Source: Pseudomonas oryzihabitans
GTDB taxonomy: Bacteria > Pseudomonadota > Gammaproteobacteria > Pseudomonadales > Pseudomonadaceae
DNA: 64,000 bases
Direction: 5' to 3'
NCBI RefSeq assembly: GCF_001518815.1
Contig: NZ_CP013987.1
Location: 2,688,501 to 2,752,500 of the forward strand
The translations under genes were made by a program, and so were the position numbers. Positions 24,634 to 34,434 of this stretch are shown piece by piece. Position 1 is the stretch's first letter. Each line of letters begins with the position of its first letter. Below the pieces are notes generated by a model. That model made no database searches. It was not told where the DNA came from and worked only from the letters and a program-made list of their open reading frames with translations.

Positions 24634-26190
24634 TCAGGTCACCGCACCCAGCTGCCAGGGCACGAACTCGTTTTGCCCATAGCCATGTAGCTCGCTACGG
24701 CTACGCTCTCCCGAGGCCAGGGCCAGCAATCGCTCGAAGATGAAGGCGCCGCGCTCTTCCAGAGTGGTGCTGCCATCGACCAGGCCGCCGCAATCCACGT
24801 CCATGTCATCACGCTGGCTCTCCCAGAGCCGGGTATTGGTGGCGATCTTGAGCGATGGCGTCGGTGCACAGCCATAGGCGGAACCGCGTCCGGTGGTGAA
24901 GGCGATGAGGTTGGCACCGCCCGCCACCTGGCCGGTGGCCGAGACGGGGTCGTAGCCGGGGGTGTCCATGAACACCAGGCCGGGGGTGCGCACCGGTTCG
25001 GCGTAGCCATAGACCGCCATGAGATCGGTGGAGCCTGCCTTGATCACGGCGCCGAGGGATTTCTCCAGGATGGTGGTGAGACCACCCGCCTTGTTGCCCG
25101 CCGACGGATTGTTGTCCAGGCTGGCGCCCGCACGGGCGCAATAGTCCTCCCACCAGCGGATGCGCTCCACCAGTCGCTCGCCTACCGCCGGGCTGGCGGC
25201 GCGGCGGGTGAGCAGGTGTTCGGCGCCGTAGATCTCCGGGGTTTCCGAAAGGATCGCGGTGCCGCCGGCGGCCACCAGCAGATCCACCGCGCGGCCCAGC
25301 GCCGGGTTGGCACTGATGCCTGAATAGCCGTCCGATCCGCCGCATTGCAGACCAAGGATCAGATGCCGGGCGCTGACCGGCTCGCGCTCCACCTCGTTGG
25401 CCGCAGGCAACAGGGCTTTCACGGCTTCAATGCCGCGAGCAACGGTGGCGGTGGTACCGCCGCTGTCCTGGATGTTGAGGCTGCGCAGCCCCGCATGCTC
25501 GGCGAGACCCTGGTCAGCGAGCAGCGTGGGGATCTGGTTGGCCTCGCAGCCCAGGCCGATGAACAAGACGGCGGCGAAATTGGCATGGGCCGCGTAGCCG
25601 CCCAGGGTCCGGCGCAGCACCGCCATGCCCTCGCCCTGGGTATCGATGCCGCAACCGACGCCATGGGTCAGGGCTACCACGCCGTCGACATGGGGATAGG
25701 GCTGCAGCGCCTCGGGGTGGACGTCGCGCCGAAAGTGGTCGGCCACCGCTCGCGCCACCGTTGCCGAGCAGTTCACCGAGGTGAGGATGCCGATGTAGTT
25801 GCGGGTCGCCACCCGACCATCGGCACGGACGATGCCCCGGAAGCTGCGCTCGATCGGCACCGGCGCGCCACGGGCCTCGATGCCGAAGGCATGCTCCCGG
25901 GTGAAGTCGCCCATGGCGAGGTTGTGCACGTGGACGTGGCTGCCCGCGGTGATGGCCTCCCGGGCGAATCCGATGATCTGACCATAGCGTCGTACCGGCT
26001 CGCCCACCGCTATAGGACGCACGGCAACCTTGTGACCGGCAGGCACAGGTTCGCGAACCCGCACCCCCTCCTCCGGCAGTTCCAGGCCCGGTACCAGTGG
26101 CTGGCGGGCGATGAGCACATCGTCCTGGGGATGCAGGCGCAGGGTGGCGCGGGTGGCCGCCGCCGCGCCGCTACGGGTGATCAGTTCCAT
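24634..26190 (-). CDS. uxaA: Altronate dehydratase family protein
   Basis: A 518-residue UxaA/GarD-family dehydratase. The N-terminal SAF domain (about 1-90, with DDVLIARQPLVPG) is followed by the large catalytic part, which has EARGAPVPIERSFRGIVRADGRVATRN, the Cys-containing GCEANQIPTLL, and LGLQCGGSDGYSGI. The known reaction is D-altronate to 2-keto-3-deoxygluconate with an Fe-type metal. Galactarate or L-galactarate dehydration are family alternatives. It is the last gene of the 31107-24634 operon, 13 bases after a Zn dehydrogenase. No altronate-forming UxaB separate from the 28400 gene is present. The symbol is by best family fit. Confidence 0.85.
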   Translation of the reverse strand: MELITRSGAAAATRATLRLHPQDDVLIARQPLVPGLELPEEGVRVREPVPAGHKVAVRPIAVGEPVRRYGQIIGFAREAITAGSHVHVHNLAMGDFTREHAFGIEARGAPVPIERSFRGIVRADGRVATRNYIGILTSVNCSATVARAVADHFRRDVHPEALQPYPHVDGVVALTHGVGCGIDTQGEGMAVLRRTLGGYAAHANFAAVLFIGLGCEANQIPTLLADQGLAEHAGLRSLNIQDSGGTTATVARGIEAVKALLPAANEVEREPVSARHLILGLQCGGSDGYSGISANPALGRAVDLLVAAGGTAILSETPEIYGAEHLLTRRAASPAVGERLVERIRWWEDYCARAGASLDNNPSAGNKAGGLTTILEKSLGAVIKAGSTDLMAVYGYAEPVRTPGLVFMDTPGYDPVSATGQVAGGANLIAFTTGRGSAYGCAPTPSLKIATNTRLWESQRDDMDVDCGGLVDGSTTLEERGAFIFERLLALASGERSRSELHGYGQNEFVPWQLGAVT

Positions 26191-26203
26191 GTCCGTCTCC
26201 GCT

Positions 26204-27214
26204 TCAGCATTCGATGAGGGCCTTGACCACGCCCTCGGCAGGATCGAGCAGGGGTGGGAAAGCCTCGGGCACGTCCTCCAGGCGCAGTCGGTGGGTATTC
26301 AGTGCCTGGGTGGGCACCAGCCCGCGCCGGAGACAATCGTGCACGTGGCGGAAATCCTCGGCGGTGGCGTTGCGGCTACCGAGCAGGGTCGCCTCGCGCT
26401 TGTGAAATTCCGGATCGGCAAAGCTAAGGTTGCCCTGGACTATCGACACCAGCACGTACTTGCCGCCATGGGCGATGAAGGCGAAGCCGCGCTCCATGGC
26501 GCGGGGATTACCGGTAGCGTCGAACACCACATCGAAGAAATCGCCGCCGGTGAGGTCGCGCAGGCGCGCCTCGTCATCCTCGCCAAGCGCGACCGTGGCC
26601 TGCACCCCAAGATGCTCGGCGCAGAAGGCCAGGCGATCGGTACGGCCGTCCAGCACCGTCACCCGCGCCCCGCGCAGGCGGGCGAACAGCGCCACCGCCA
26701 TGCCGATGGGACCGGCGCCCACCACCAGCACCTGCTGCTGGGCGGCCACCTCACCACGCCGCACCGCATGGGCGCCAATGGCGAGAAACTCCACCATGGC
26801 CGCCTGGTCGGCATCCAGGCCATCCGCACGGAACAGTGCGCTGTGGGGCAGGCTCAGGTAGCCGGTCATGGCGCCATCACAATGCACGCCCAGGACCTGG
26901 ATGCGGGTGCAGCAGTTGGTCTTGCCCTGGCGGCAGGCCACGCAGTCGCCACAGGACAGATAGGGCATCACATAGACCAGATCGCCCTCGGCGAGGCCCG
27001 AGTCGGCTTCGGTCTCGGTCACCGTGGCGGAGATCTCGTGGCCCATGACCCGCGGATAATTCAGGTAGGGCTGATTGCCGGAAAAGATGTGCAGGTCGGT
27101 GCCGCACACCCCGACCCGCTCGATGCGCACCAGGGTTTCGCCCGGGCGACGCGAGGGCTTCTCCCGCTGCTCGGCGCGCAGCAGACCGGGCTCCTGACAG
27201 ACGATGGTCAACAT
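26204..27214 (-). CDS. Zn-dependent alcohol dehydrogenase (L-gulonate/L-galactonate 5-dehydrogenase-like)
   Basis: A 336-residue medium-chain dehydrogenase. Catalytic zinc ligands are Cys37 (GVCGTDLHIF) and His59-Glu60 (GHE). Structural zinc Cys residues are in SCGDCVACRQGKTNC, and the NAD Rossmann motif is VGAGPIGMAVAL. It belongs to the threonine/idonate/galactonate dehydrogenase (Tdh, IdnD, LgoD, RspB) group. Its place next to UxuA, UxuB and UxaA suggests that it oxidises an L-aldonate at C5 to fructuronate or tagaturonate, which is inference. Its start overlaps the uxuA stop (TGATG at 27214), and GAGGAG precedes it. A paralogue lies at 31178. Confidence 0.8.
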   Translation of the reverse strand: MLTIVCQEPGLLRAEQREKPSRRPGETLVRIERVGVCGTDLHIFSGNQPYLNYPRVMGHEISATVTETEADSGLAEGDLVYVMPYLSCGDCVACRQGKTNCCTRIQVLGVHCDGAMTGYLSLPHSALFRADGLDADQAAMVEFLAIGAHAVRRGEVAAQQQVLVVGAGPIGMAVALFARLRGARVTVLDGRTDRLAFCAEHLGVQATVALGEDDEARLRDLTGGDFFDVVFDATGNPRAMERGFAFIAHGGKYVLVSIVQGNLSFADPEFHKREATLLGSRNATAEDFRHVHDCLRRGLVPTQALNTHRLRLEDVPEAFPPLLDPAEGVVKALIEC

Positions 27215-28398
27215 CAGTGTCTCTCCTCTTCCAGGCGCCGCACGGCCTGTTCCACGCCGCGCAATTCGGCCAGGCCCTTGAGCCGGCCGATCAGCGAGTA
27301 ACCTGGATTGGTCCGTCGGCCCTGATCATCCAGCAGTTGGTGACCGTGATCCGGTCGCATCGGCAGGCGCGCACCGCCTTCGCGTTCGCGGCGACGCTCC
27401 TCGCGCACCAACTCGCGGATCACCCCGACCATGTCCACGTCGCCATCCAGATGATGGGCTTCGTGGAAGCTGCGTGGATCTTCCTCACGGCGGGTCGCCC
27501 GCAGGTGGACGAAGTGAATGCGCGAGGCGAACTGGCGGGCCATGGCTACCAGGTCGTTGTCGGCGCGCACGCCATAGGAGCCGGTGCAGAAGGTCAGGCC
27601 GTTGGCGGGGCTGGGCACCGCCTCCAGCAGCCACTGGGCGTCGGCGGCGGTGGAGACCACGCGGGGCAATCCCAGCAGCGGCCGGGGCGGATCGTCCGGA
27701 TGTACCCCCAGGCGGATCCCCACCTCCTCCGCCACCGGCACCACGGCCTGCAGGAAGACCGCCAGGTGCTCACGCAGGCGCGTGGCGTCGATCCCGGCAT
27801 AGGTGGCCAGCAACTGTCGGAGGTCGGCGACCGAATAGCCTTCCTCGGCACCGGGCAGCCCGGCGATCAGGGTGCGTACCAGCTCTTCGCGACCGGCCGC
27901 GTCGAGACCGTCGTGATAGCGACGCGCCCGTTCGATCTCTGCGGCGGAGTAGTCCGCTTCGGCCCCGTCCCGCTGCAGGATGCAAAGGTCGAAGGCGGCG
28001 AAGGCATCCTGATCGAATCTCAGCGCCCAGCCGCCGTCGGGTAGTCGATGGGCCAGCTGGGTGCGGGTCCAGTCCAGCACCGGCATGAAGTTGTAGCAGA
28101 CCACGTCGATGCCGCACTGGGCGAGGTTGCGCAGGCTCTGCCGGTAGTTGTCCAGGTAGCGCTCGTGCCCCGGCAGGCCACGCTTGATGTCTTCGTGTAC
28201 CGGGATGCTTTCCACCACCGACCAGCTCAGACCCGCCGCCTCGATCAGCGCCTTGCGCTCGGCGATGGCCGCTAACGGCCAGACCTCGCCATTGGGAATC
28301 TCGTGCAGCGCCGTGACGATGCCGGTGGCACCGGTCTGGCAGATATCGGCGAGGGAGATGGGATCGCGCGGGCCGAACCAGCGCCAGGTATGTTCCAT
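27214..28398 (-). CDS. uxuA: D-mannonate dehydratase, UxuA type
   Basis: A 394-residue TIM-barrel mannonate dehydratase that removes water from D-mannonate to give KDG. It has the family opening [16 protein letters not shown], then [25 protein letters not shown], the metal-site block [28 protein letters not shown] and the C-terminal DHGHQ. Length and blocks agree with E. coli UxuA (394). AAGGAG precedes ATG 28398, which lies one base after the uxuB stop. An unrelated mannonate dehydratase (ManD) is encoded at 32221 in the same cluster. Confidence 0.93.
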   Translation of the reverse strand: MEHTWRWFGPRDPISLADICQTGATGIVTALHEIPNGEVWPLAAIAERKALIEAAGLSWSVVESIPVHEDIKRGLPGHERYLDNYRQSLRNLAQCGIDVVCYNFMPVLDWTRTQLAHRLPDGGWALRFDQDAFAAFDLCILQRDGAEADYSAAEIERARRYHDGLDAAGREELVRTLIAGLPGAEEGYSVADLRQLLATYAGIDATRLREHLAVFLQAVVPVAEEVGIRLGVHPDDPPRPLLGLPRVVSTAADAQWLLEAVPSPANGLTFCTGSYGVRADNDLVAMARQFASRIHFVHLRATRREEDPRSFHEAHHLDGDVDMVGVIRELVREERRREREGGARLPMRPDHGHQLLDDQGRRTNPGYSLIGRLKGLAELRGVEQAVRRLEEERH

Positions 28399-28399
28399 G

Positions 28400-29833
28400 T
28401 CAGACTCCTTGATCGGTCAAGTCGGCGATGGCTGCGCCTATGCCCGCCTCGGCGATGCGCCGATGGGCCCGCTGCACCGCTTCGCGGAAGGCGGCCTGCT
28501 CGGCCAACGCTGGCGGAAAGACCTCGGCGAGCGCCAGGACGGCATCCACCCGCGCCACGCCGGTAGGCAAGGCGGCCAGGGTGGCGCGCAGGGGATCGTC
28601 CAGCGCCTCGCCCTCACCTTCACCAAAGTGAATCCAGGCCGCCACGCCGAGGGCGGTACAGGAGAAATCACCGCCCTGCTCCAGCAGCCGCTGGGCCCCC
28701 AGCAGCCAGCGCTGGGGCAGCTTCTGCGAGCCGTCCATGGCGATCTGCCGCAGCCGGTGCTGCAGGGCATCGTTGCGAAAGCGTGCGACCAGGGCTTCGG
28801 CATAGGCATCGAGGTCGACACCGTCGGGCATGTCCAGGGTCGGCGCCGCCTCGCGACTCATGTAGCGGTGCACCAGGGCGGCCAACTGGCGGTCGGCCAT
28901 GGCCTCGGCCACGGTGCCGTGGCCGGCCAGGCTGCCCACATAGGCCAGTAGCGAATGGCTGCCATTGAGCAGCCGCAGCTTCATGGTCTCGAAGGGGCGG
29001 ACGTCCGCCACCATCTGCACCCCTTCGTGCTCCCAGTCCGGGCGTCCCTGGGGAAAGCGATCCTCGATCACCCACTGGCTGAAAGCCTCGCCCACCACCG
29101 CAGCGGGATCGTCACAGCCAAGGTCGCGCAAACGGGCGAAGGCGGCCTCGTCCATGGCCGGCACGATGCGATCGACCATGCTGCAGGGAAAGGCCACCTC
29201 GGTGGCGATCCAGGCCGCCAGGTGGGTGTCCTGGACCTCGGCCAGGGACATCACCGCCTGGCGGGTGCGCTGGCCGTTGTCCGGCATGTTGTCGCAGCAG
29301 AGCACGGTGAAGGGAGCGATGCCCGCGGCACGGCGCCGGCGCAGCCCCTCCACCAGCAGGCCGGGCGCCGTACGCGGGGTGCGCGGTTCGGCCAGGTCGT
29401 GGACGATGCCCGGATCGTCGCGACGCAAGGCGCCACTGGCCGGGCTCAGGCAATAGCCCTTCTCCGTCACCGTGAGGGTGACGATGCGCACCTCGGGATC
29501 GGCCAGGCGCGCCAGCAGGGCTTCGCGGTCGGCTCCGCCGTCACCGGCATAGAGCACTTCGCGCAGGGCACCGATTTCACGCAGCGCCCCCTCGCGTTGG
29601 TTACGGTACTCCGCCACATGATAGCGACCGCCGCTGGCCTGCAAGGTCTCCACGAGGGCCCGCCCGGATCTCAGGTTGGCGCTGCACAGGCCCCAGGCGC
29701 CGCCACCGTGGCGGGCCAGGTTGCGCTCCAGGTAGACCGCCTGGTGGGCGCGATGGAAGGCGCCCAGGCCCAGGTGGACGATGCCGATGGCCGGCACCGG
29801 ATAGCGCGAGGGAATGCGTTCGAAATCGCTCAT
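28400..29833 (-). CDS. uxuB: Fructuronate reductase / mannitol dehydrogenase family
   Basis: A 477-residue polyol-specific long-chain dehydrogenase. An N-terminal Rossmann region [16 protein letters not shown] is followed by the catalytic motif K-x4-N-x2-H as Lys285, Asn290 and His293 (KLRLLNGSH). The expected reaction is D-fructuronate plus NADH to D-mannonate, feeding UxuA. The same family includes tagaturonate reductase UxaB and mannitol or arabinitol dehydrogenases. Here it is the only such enzyme, so it might serve both fructuronate and tagaturonate. Start overlaps the exuT stop (ATGA at 29830), and GGGAGG lies upstream. Confidence 0.85.
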   Translation of the reverse strand: MSDFERIPSRYPVPAIGIVHLGLGAFHRAHQAVYLERNLARHGGGAWGLCSANLRSGRALVETLQASGGRYHVAEYRNQREGALREIGALREVLYAGDGGADREALLARLADPEVRIVTLTVTEKGYCLSPASGALRRDDPGIVHDLAEPRTPRTAPGLLVEGLRRRRAAGIAPFTVLCCDNMPDNGQRTRQAVMSLAEVQDTHLAAWIATEVAFPCSMVDRIVPAMDEAAFARLRDLGCDDPAAVVGEAFSQWVIEDRFPQGRPDWEHEGVQMVADVRPFETMKLRLLNGSHSLLAYVGSLAGHGTVAEAMADRQLAALVHRYMSREAAPTLDMPDGVDLDAYAEALVARFRNDALQHRLRQIAMDGSQKLPQRWLLGAQRLLEQGGDFSCTALGVAAWIHFGEGEGEALDDPLRATLAALPTGVARVDAVLALAEVFPPALAEQAAFREAVQRAHRRIAEAGIGAAIADLTDQGV

Positions 29834-31107
29834 CGGACGCCTCCCGCCGCCAGCTCGGCCGGTGCGTCAGCCGGCCGCTCGGCCAGTGGCTTGACGAAGC
29901 GCGCCACGCACAGCGAACCGATCACGGTGAGGGCGCCGGCCAGCAGGAAGGCACTGGTGAAGGCGCCGGTGAATTGCACCAGGTAGCCGGTCACCGCTGG
30001 GCCGATGATGCCCGAGGTGTTGGCCAGGAAGTGCATGAAGCCACTCACCCCGCCTACCCGTGCCGCCGGCACCGTATCCTGGATGATCGCCCAGTAGATG
30101 GCGCCGGTCAGGTAGAGGAAGAACACCGAGAGCGCGACCAGGGCCACGGCGGCATAGAGGGTGCTGACCAAGCCGGCCACGGCGATGCACAGGGCACAGG
30201 CCAGCAGACAGGTCACCAGCACCACCTTGCGCGAGAACATCAGCCGGCCGGTCTTGCGGAATACCCAGTCGGACAGGTAGCCACCCACCGCCAGGCCAAT
30301 GAAGCCCAGCACCCAGGGAATGACCGTGGCGATGCTCATGTCCTTCACGTTGAGGCCGTAGGCCTGGATCAGGTAGCTGGGGAACCAGGTCAGGAAGAAG
30401 AACAGCGTGTAGTTGTAGGCGAAGAATGCCAGGGCGGTGAACAGCACCGTGGGCTGGCGCAGGTAGTACTTGAGCGGCCGCACCTCGGTATCCACCACGG
30501 CCACGGCGCGCTCCTCGGCGGCGATGTCGGCGGCCAGCTGGCCGGTCGGCTTGTCCTTGATCCAGAGGTACCAGACCACCGCCCAGACGAAGCCGATCAG
30601 CATGATGACGACAAAGGACACCTTCCAGCCGTAGGCCACCGCGATCACCCCGACGATGGGGCCGGAGATGGCACCGCCCAGGGGCGTGCCCGACATCGAC
30701 AGGCCCAGGGTGCGTCCGCGGTTATGGGGCGCGTACCAGTTGTTGACCATCTTGCTGGTGGAAACGCTCAAGGGACCCTCGGCCATGCCGAACAGCACCC
30801 GGATCACGATCAGCGCGGCGAAGCCCGAGGCCAGCACCGTGAGGCCGCTGAACGCCGACCAGAGCACCATCGCCAGTAGCAGCGTGGTCTTGGCGCCGTA
30901 GCGGTCGGCGGCCCAGCCACCGATGAAGTTGAACGCCGCATAGCCGACGAAGAAGGCGCTGAACAGCAGCCCCATCTCCCCGGCGCCCAGCCCGAAGTCC
31001 TTCTGGATCAGCGGCGCTGCCACCGACAGCGCCGAGCGATCCAGATAATTGACGACCCCCGCCAGAAACAGCATGACGAGTACCAGTCCACGACCTTGTC
31101 CAGCCAT
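29830..31107 (-). CDS. MFS hexuronate/aldonate transporter (ExuT-like)
   Basis: A 425-residue major facilitator with about 12 helices, of the anion:cation symporter group. It has NYLDRSALSVAAPLIQKDFGL in helix 1, GWAADRYGAKTTLL after helix 2 and GTPLGGAISGP in helix 5. Closest by feel to ExuT and GudP-type sugar-acid transporters. It heads the five-gene run down to uxaA (uxuB, uxuA, dehydrogenase, uxaA). GGGAGG stands nine bases before ATG 31107. Substrate: a hexuronate or aldonate. Which one depends on the pathway question raised for the cluster. Confidence 0.85.
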   Translation of the reverse strand: MAGQGRGLVLVMLFLAGVVNYLDRSALSVAAPLIQKDFGLGAGEMGLLFSAFFVGYAAFNFIGGWAADRYGAKTTLLLAMVLWSAFSGLTVLASGFAALIVIRVLFGMAEGPLSVSTSKMVNNWYAPHNRGRTLGLSMSGTPLGGAISGPIVGVIAVAYGWKVSFVVIMLIGFVWAVVWYLWIKDKPTGQLAADIAAEERAVAVVDTEVRPLKYYLRQPTVLFTALAFFAYNYTLFFFLTWFPSYLIQAYGLNVKDMSIATVIPWVLGFIGLAVGGYLSDWVFRKTGRLMFSRKVVLVTCLLACALCIAVAGLVSTLYAAVALVALSVFFLYLTGAIYWAIIQDTVPAARVGGVSGFMHFLANTSGIIGPAVTGYLVQFTGAFTSAFLLAGALTVIGSLCVARFVKPLAERPADAPAELAAGGVR

Positions 31108-31153
31108 TTGTTACCTCCCGCTCATTGTCTTTATTCGGTAAGGCATCAGAGAA

Positions 31154-31169
31154 CTCCCCGAGGGGGGAG
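31154..31169 (-). terminator. Hairpin after the Zn dehydrogenase gene
   Basis: CTCCCC and GGGGAG around a 4-base loop lie nine bases beyond the stop of the 31178 gene, between it and the ExuT-like gene. On the minus strand it lacks a T-run (the T-run GTTTTT follows on the plus side), so it may only weaken or process the transcript. It marks the boundary between two transcription units. Confidence 0.4.
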
Positions 31170-31177
31170 CGTGTTTT

Positions 31178-32206
31178 TCAGGCGTTACCACCCCACTGCA
31201 CCAGCACCTTGCGCGTCTGCTCGGGGTGCTTTTCGATCAGATCGATGGCGGCCGGCATCTCCTGGCTGGCCACCTGGTGACTGATCAGCGCCGCAGCATC
31301 CAGCTTGCCTGCCGCCAATAGCTCGATGACCCGCGGAAAACGCCCGTTGTTGAGCCGCGAACCCACCAGGGTCAATTCCTTCTTGATGATCTCCAGCTGC
31401 ACCAGCTCGCTGGGCGTGGCGCTGAAACCCAGCAGGCCGATGCGCCCCGCCGGCGAGGCCAGGCGAACGATCTCTGGCAGCAGGGCCGGATGGCAGGCCG
31501 CATCGACGATCAGGGGTACGCCCTCGCCACCGGTGGCCTCGCGCAGCGCCGCTTCCACGTCGGTATCGCGGCCGTTGAGGGTCCGCGTCGCCCCCAGGGC
31601 GCGGGCAGTGGCCAGGCGATCATCGAGTACGTCGGTGACGGTGATGTCCTCGATGCCCAACGCTCTGCCCATCTGCACCAGGGTCAGGCCGATCACACCC
31701 GCGCCGTAGATCAGCAATGAATCGCCGGGAAACACCTGCATCCGCTCCAGCACATTCAAGGCGATGCTGTAGGGCTCGACCAGGGCGGCCTGGGCCAGCG
31801 GCAGACCGGCCGGCAGGCGATGGGCATTGGCCGCAGGTACGCAGACCTCTTCGCTGAAGCCGCCATCGCGGTGCACGCCCAGTACCTGCAGGCGACTGCA
31901 GACGTTGGGGCGGCCGATGCGGCAGGGATAGCAGCTGCCGCAGGCGATCACCGGATCGACGCAGACCGGATCGCCCACCGCCAGGCCGCTGACCCCCTCG
32001 CCCATCTCGCGCACCACGCCGGCGAATTCGTGGCCGGTGACGCGGGGGAAGCGCACGAAGGCGTTCTGGCCGTGGATGATGTGCATGTCCGAGCCGCAGA
32101 TGCCGGCATAGGCCACCCCGACCCGGACCTCGCCGGGCGCCAGCGCGGGCACCGCGACCTCTTCGATGCTGAATTCGTGGGGTGCTCTGACCTGAAAGGC
32201 TTTCAT
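31178..32206 (-). CDS. Zn-dependent alcohol dehydrogenase (RspB-like)
   Basis: A 342-residue medium-chain dehydrogenase, paralogous to the 26204 product. Catalytic zinc ligands are Cys37 (GICGSDMHII) and His59-Glu60. The structural zinc loop is ACGSCYPCRIGRPNVC, and the Rossmann stretch is GAGVIGLTLVQMG. I chose ATG 32206 (MKAFQVRAPHEF). The frame is open upstream but there overlaps manD out of phase. It lies 14 bases downstream of manD, the arrangement of E. coli rspA-rspB, whose RspB has been described as an L-gulonate 5-dehydrogenase. That makes L-gulonate to D-fructuronate the leading guess. Confidence 0.82.
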   Translation of the reverse strand: MKAFQVRAPHEFSIEEVAVPALAPGEVRVGVAYAGICGSDMHIIHGQNAFVRFPRVTGHEFAGVVREMGEGVSGLAVGDPVCVDPVIACGSCYPCRIGRPNVCSRLQVLGVHRDGGFSEEVCVPAANAHRLPAGLPLAQAALVEPYSIALNVLERMQVFPGDSLLIYGAGVIGLTLVQMGRALGIEDITVTDVLDDRLATARALGATRTLNGRDTDVEAALREATGGEGVPLIVDAACHPALLPEIVRLASPAGRIGLLGFSATPSELVQLEIIKKELTLVGSRLNNGRFPRVIELLAAGKLDAAALISHQVASQEMPAAIDLIEKHPEQTRKVLVQWGGNA

Positions 32207-32220
32207 CCTGGATTCCTCGC

Positions 32221-33432
32221 TCACCAATGCCACAGGGTGCCGTCCACCAGCCGGTTCACCGGCAGGCTGGCGCGTTTGTAGGGATAACGGGCGGCGAGGT
32301 CCTCGTCGATGTCCACGCCGTGGCCGGGCACCTCGCCCGGGGTGAAATGGCCGTCCTCGAAGCGATAGGCATGGGGAAAGACCTCGTCGATGCGCGCCTC
32401 GTGGGGCATGTGCTCCTGGATGCCGAAGTTGGGTACCCAGGTGTCGAAGTGCAGCGCCGCGCCCATGCACACCGGCGACAGGTCGGTAGCGCCATGGAAG
32501 CCGGTGCGCACCTGGTAGAGCGCCGCCAGGTCGGCGATGCGCCTCATGTGGGTGATGCCGCCGGCATGCACCAGGGTGGCGCGGATGTAGTCGATCAGCT
32601 GCTCCTGGATCAGTTCGCGGCAATCGTGGATGGAGTTGAACACCTCGCCCACCGCCAGCGGCGTGGTGGTGTGCTGGCGAATCAGCCGGAAGGCCTCCTG
32701 GTTTTCCGCCGGGGTGCAGTCTTCCAGCCAGAACAGGTTGTATTCCTCGACACGCTTGCCCAGCCGGCCCGCCTCGATGGGCGTCAGCCGGTGGTGCACG
32801 TCGTGCAGCAGATGCAGGTCGTCGCCGAAGCGCTCCCGCACCGCGGCGAACAGCTTGGGAACATGGTTCAGGTACTTGGCGGTGTCCCAGACGTGCTCCG
32901 CCGGCAGATCGCTGTCGGCCGGCTCGTAGCGCTCGCCCTCGCGCTTGGCCACGCCGTAGGTGGTGGGGATGCCCGGTACCCCGCACTGTACCCGTACCGC
33001 GCGATAGCCCTGCTCGACATGGCGGGCCACCTCGTCCAGGCAGCTCTCGATGTCCTTGCCGGTGGCGTGGCCATAGACCATCACCCGCTCGCGGCTCTTG
33101 CCGCCAAGCAGCTGGTACAGCGGCAGGTTGGCGGCCTTGGCCTTGAGATCCCAGAGCGCCACGTCCACCGCGGCGATGGCGGTCATGGTGACTGGGCCGC
33201 GCCGCCAGTAGGCCCCGCGATAGAGGTACTGCCAGATGTCTTCGATGCGGTGGGCGTCGCGGCCGATCAGCGCCGGCAGCACGTGTTCCTCCAGGTAGGC
33301 CACGACCGCCAGCTCGCGGCCATTCAGGGTGGCGTCACCCAGGCCGTACAGGCCTTCGTCGGTGACGATCTTGAGCGTGACCAGATTGCGGCCGGGACAG
33401 GTGACGATGACGCGGGCTTCCGTGATCTTCAT
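32221..33432 (-). CDS. manD: Enolase-superfamily D-mannonate dehydratase (ManD/RspA)
   Basis: A 403-residue enolase-superfamily protein with the ManD signature. Arg147 and Tyr159 ([15 protein letters not shown]) are the ManD general-base pair. The Mg ligands are Asp211, Glu237 and Glu263, with His213 in DVHHR. The family C-terminus [14 protein letters not shown] is also present. The known reaction is D-mannonate, or in some members D-gluconate, to a 2-keto-3-deoxy acid. Members that co-occur with UxuA were reported to be slow, with RspB-type dehydrogenase partners. ATG 33432 starts [10 protein letters not shown]. The longer frame enters the KDG kinase gene. The kinase gene ends five bases upstream. 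Confidence 0.92.
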   Translation of the reverse strand: MKITEARVIVTCPGRNLVTLKIVTDEGLYGLGDATLNGRELAVVAYLEEHVLPALIGRDAHRIEDIWQYLYRGAYWRRGPVTMTAIAAVDVALWDLKAKAANLPLYQLLGGKSRERVMVYGHATGKDIESCLDEVARHVEQGYRAVRVQCGVPGIPTTYGVAKREGERYEPADSDLPAEHVWDTAKYLNHVPKLFAAVRERFGDDLHLLHDVHHRLTPIEAGRLGKRVEEYNLFWLEDCTPAENQEAFRLIRQHTTTPLAVGEVFNSIHDCRELIQEQLIDYIRATLVHAGGITHMRRIADLAALYQVRTGFHGATDLSPVCMGAALHFDTWVPNFGIQEHMPHEARIDEVFPHAYRFEDGHFTPGEVPGHGVDIDEDLAARYPYKRASLPVNRLVDGTLWHW

Positions 33433-33436
33433 GGGT

Positions 33437-34420
33437 TCAAGCCTGGGCAGTGAGAGAAAGAGACAGGGGCGGCATTGCCGGCATGGCCGCGCGCGGGATG
33501 AGCGCGCCAGGATGCTGGATGACCGTGGCGGCGAGGCGATGGCCCCAGCGGGCGGCCACGTCGGGCGCACCACCCTGGAGGCGGCAGGCCAGGTAGGCAG
33601 CGCTGAAGGAATCGCCGGCGGCCGTGGTGTCGACCACCCGGGCGACCGCTTCGCCATGCACCTCCTGGCGCCCCTGGCGATCCTGCACCAGGCAACTGCG
33701 GGCACCCCGCTTGAGCGCGACCTCGGCCACCCCCCACTCGGCGTACTGGGCGAACAGCGCGGCTTCGTCAGCGAAGCCGAACAGCGCGGCGTCGTCCTCC
33801 CAGGTCACCAGCGCCAGGTCGGTGAGCTGCAGCAGCCGCTGGTAAGCCGTGCGCGCGGCCTGGACGCCTGGCCACAGCCGTGGCCGGTAGTTGTTGTCGA
33901 ACACAAGGCGGGTACCTGCGGCGCGTGCTTCACGCAAGGCGGCGAACAGCCGCTCGCGCCCGGTATCGGTCAGCACCGCGAGGCTGATGCCACTGAGATA
34001 GAGCACCTGATAACCAGCCAGCGCCGTCAGCAGGGGCTGGGCGTCGGCGCCGTCGAAACATTCGCGTGCCGCCGCCTCGCCCCGCCAGTACAGAAAGCGC
34101 CGCTCGCCATCGGCGTCGGTCTGGATCAGGTAGAGGCCCGGCAGGCGCCCGGGCAGCACCCGCACCCGCTCGTCACTCACGCCCTCCTCGCGCCAACGGG
34201 CGCGCATGGCCTGGCTCAGGGTGTCGTCGCCCACCGCGGTCAGGTAATCCACCTGCACCTCGCCATCCTCCAGCAGGCGCCGCAGGTAGACGGCCGCATT
34301 GAGCGTATCGCCGCCAAAGGCCTGGGCCAGTTGCCCATCCGCCTGGGTACGCAACTCGACCATGCACTCGCCGATGAGGCCGATGCGGGTCAGCGGGGAC
34401 GAAACGAGGGGCAGCGTCAT
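33437..34420 (-). CDS. kdgK: 2-keto-3-deoxygluconate kinase (PfkB family)
   Basis: A 327-residue ribokinase-family sugar kinase. The opening [12 protein letters not shown] is followed by [12 protein letters not shown] (substrate loop) and the C-terminal anion-hole and base motif [14 protein letters not shown]. It should phosphorylate KDG to KDPG, the common product step of UxuA, ManD and UxaA. AAAGGA lies upstream of ATG 34420. Neighbours on the same strand are the SMP-30 lactonase gene before it and manD after it. The KDPG aldolase that would finish the pathway is not in the window. Confidence 0.9.
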   Translation of the reverse strand: MTLPLVSSPLTRIGLIGECMVELRTQADGQLAQAFGGDTLNAAVYLRRLLEDGEVQVDYLTAVGDDTLSQAMRARWREEGVSDERVRVLPGRLPGLYLIQTDADGERRFLYWRGEAAARECFDGADAQPLLTALAGYQVLYLSGISLAVLTDTGRERLFAALREARAAGTRLVFDNNYRPRLWPGVQAARTAYQRLLQLTDLALVTWEDDAALFGFADEAALFAQYAEWGVAEVALKRGARSCLVQDRQGRQEVHGEAVARVVDTTAAGDSFSAAYLACRLQGGAPDVAARWGHRLAATVIQHPGALIPRAAMPAMPPLSLSLTAQA

Positions 34421-34434
34421 GCAGATTCCTTTGG

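Noticed and set aside
24521-24700. A protein-like minus-strand frame ending in EAAKRKQGLDVLE
   Set aside because: It has no ATG, GTG or TTG at a usable place and overlaps uxaA out of frame. It could be a remnant but cannot be supported without a database search.
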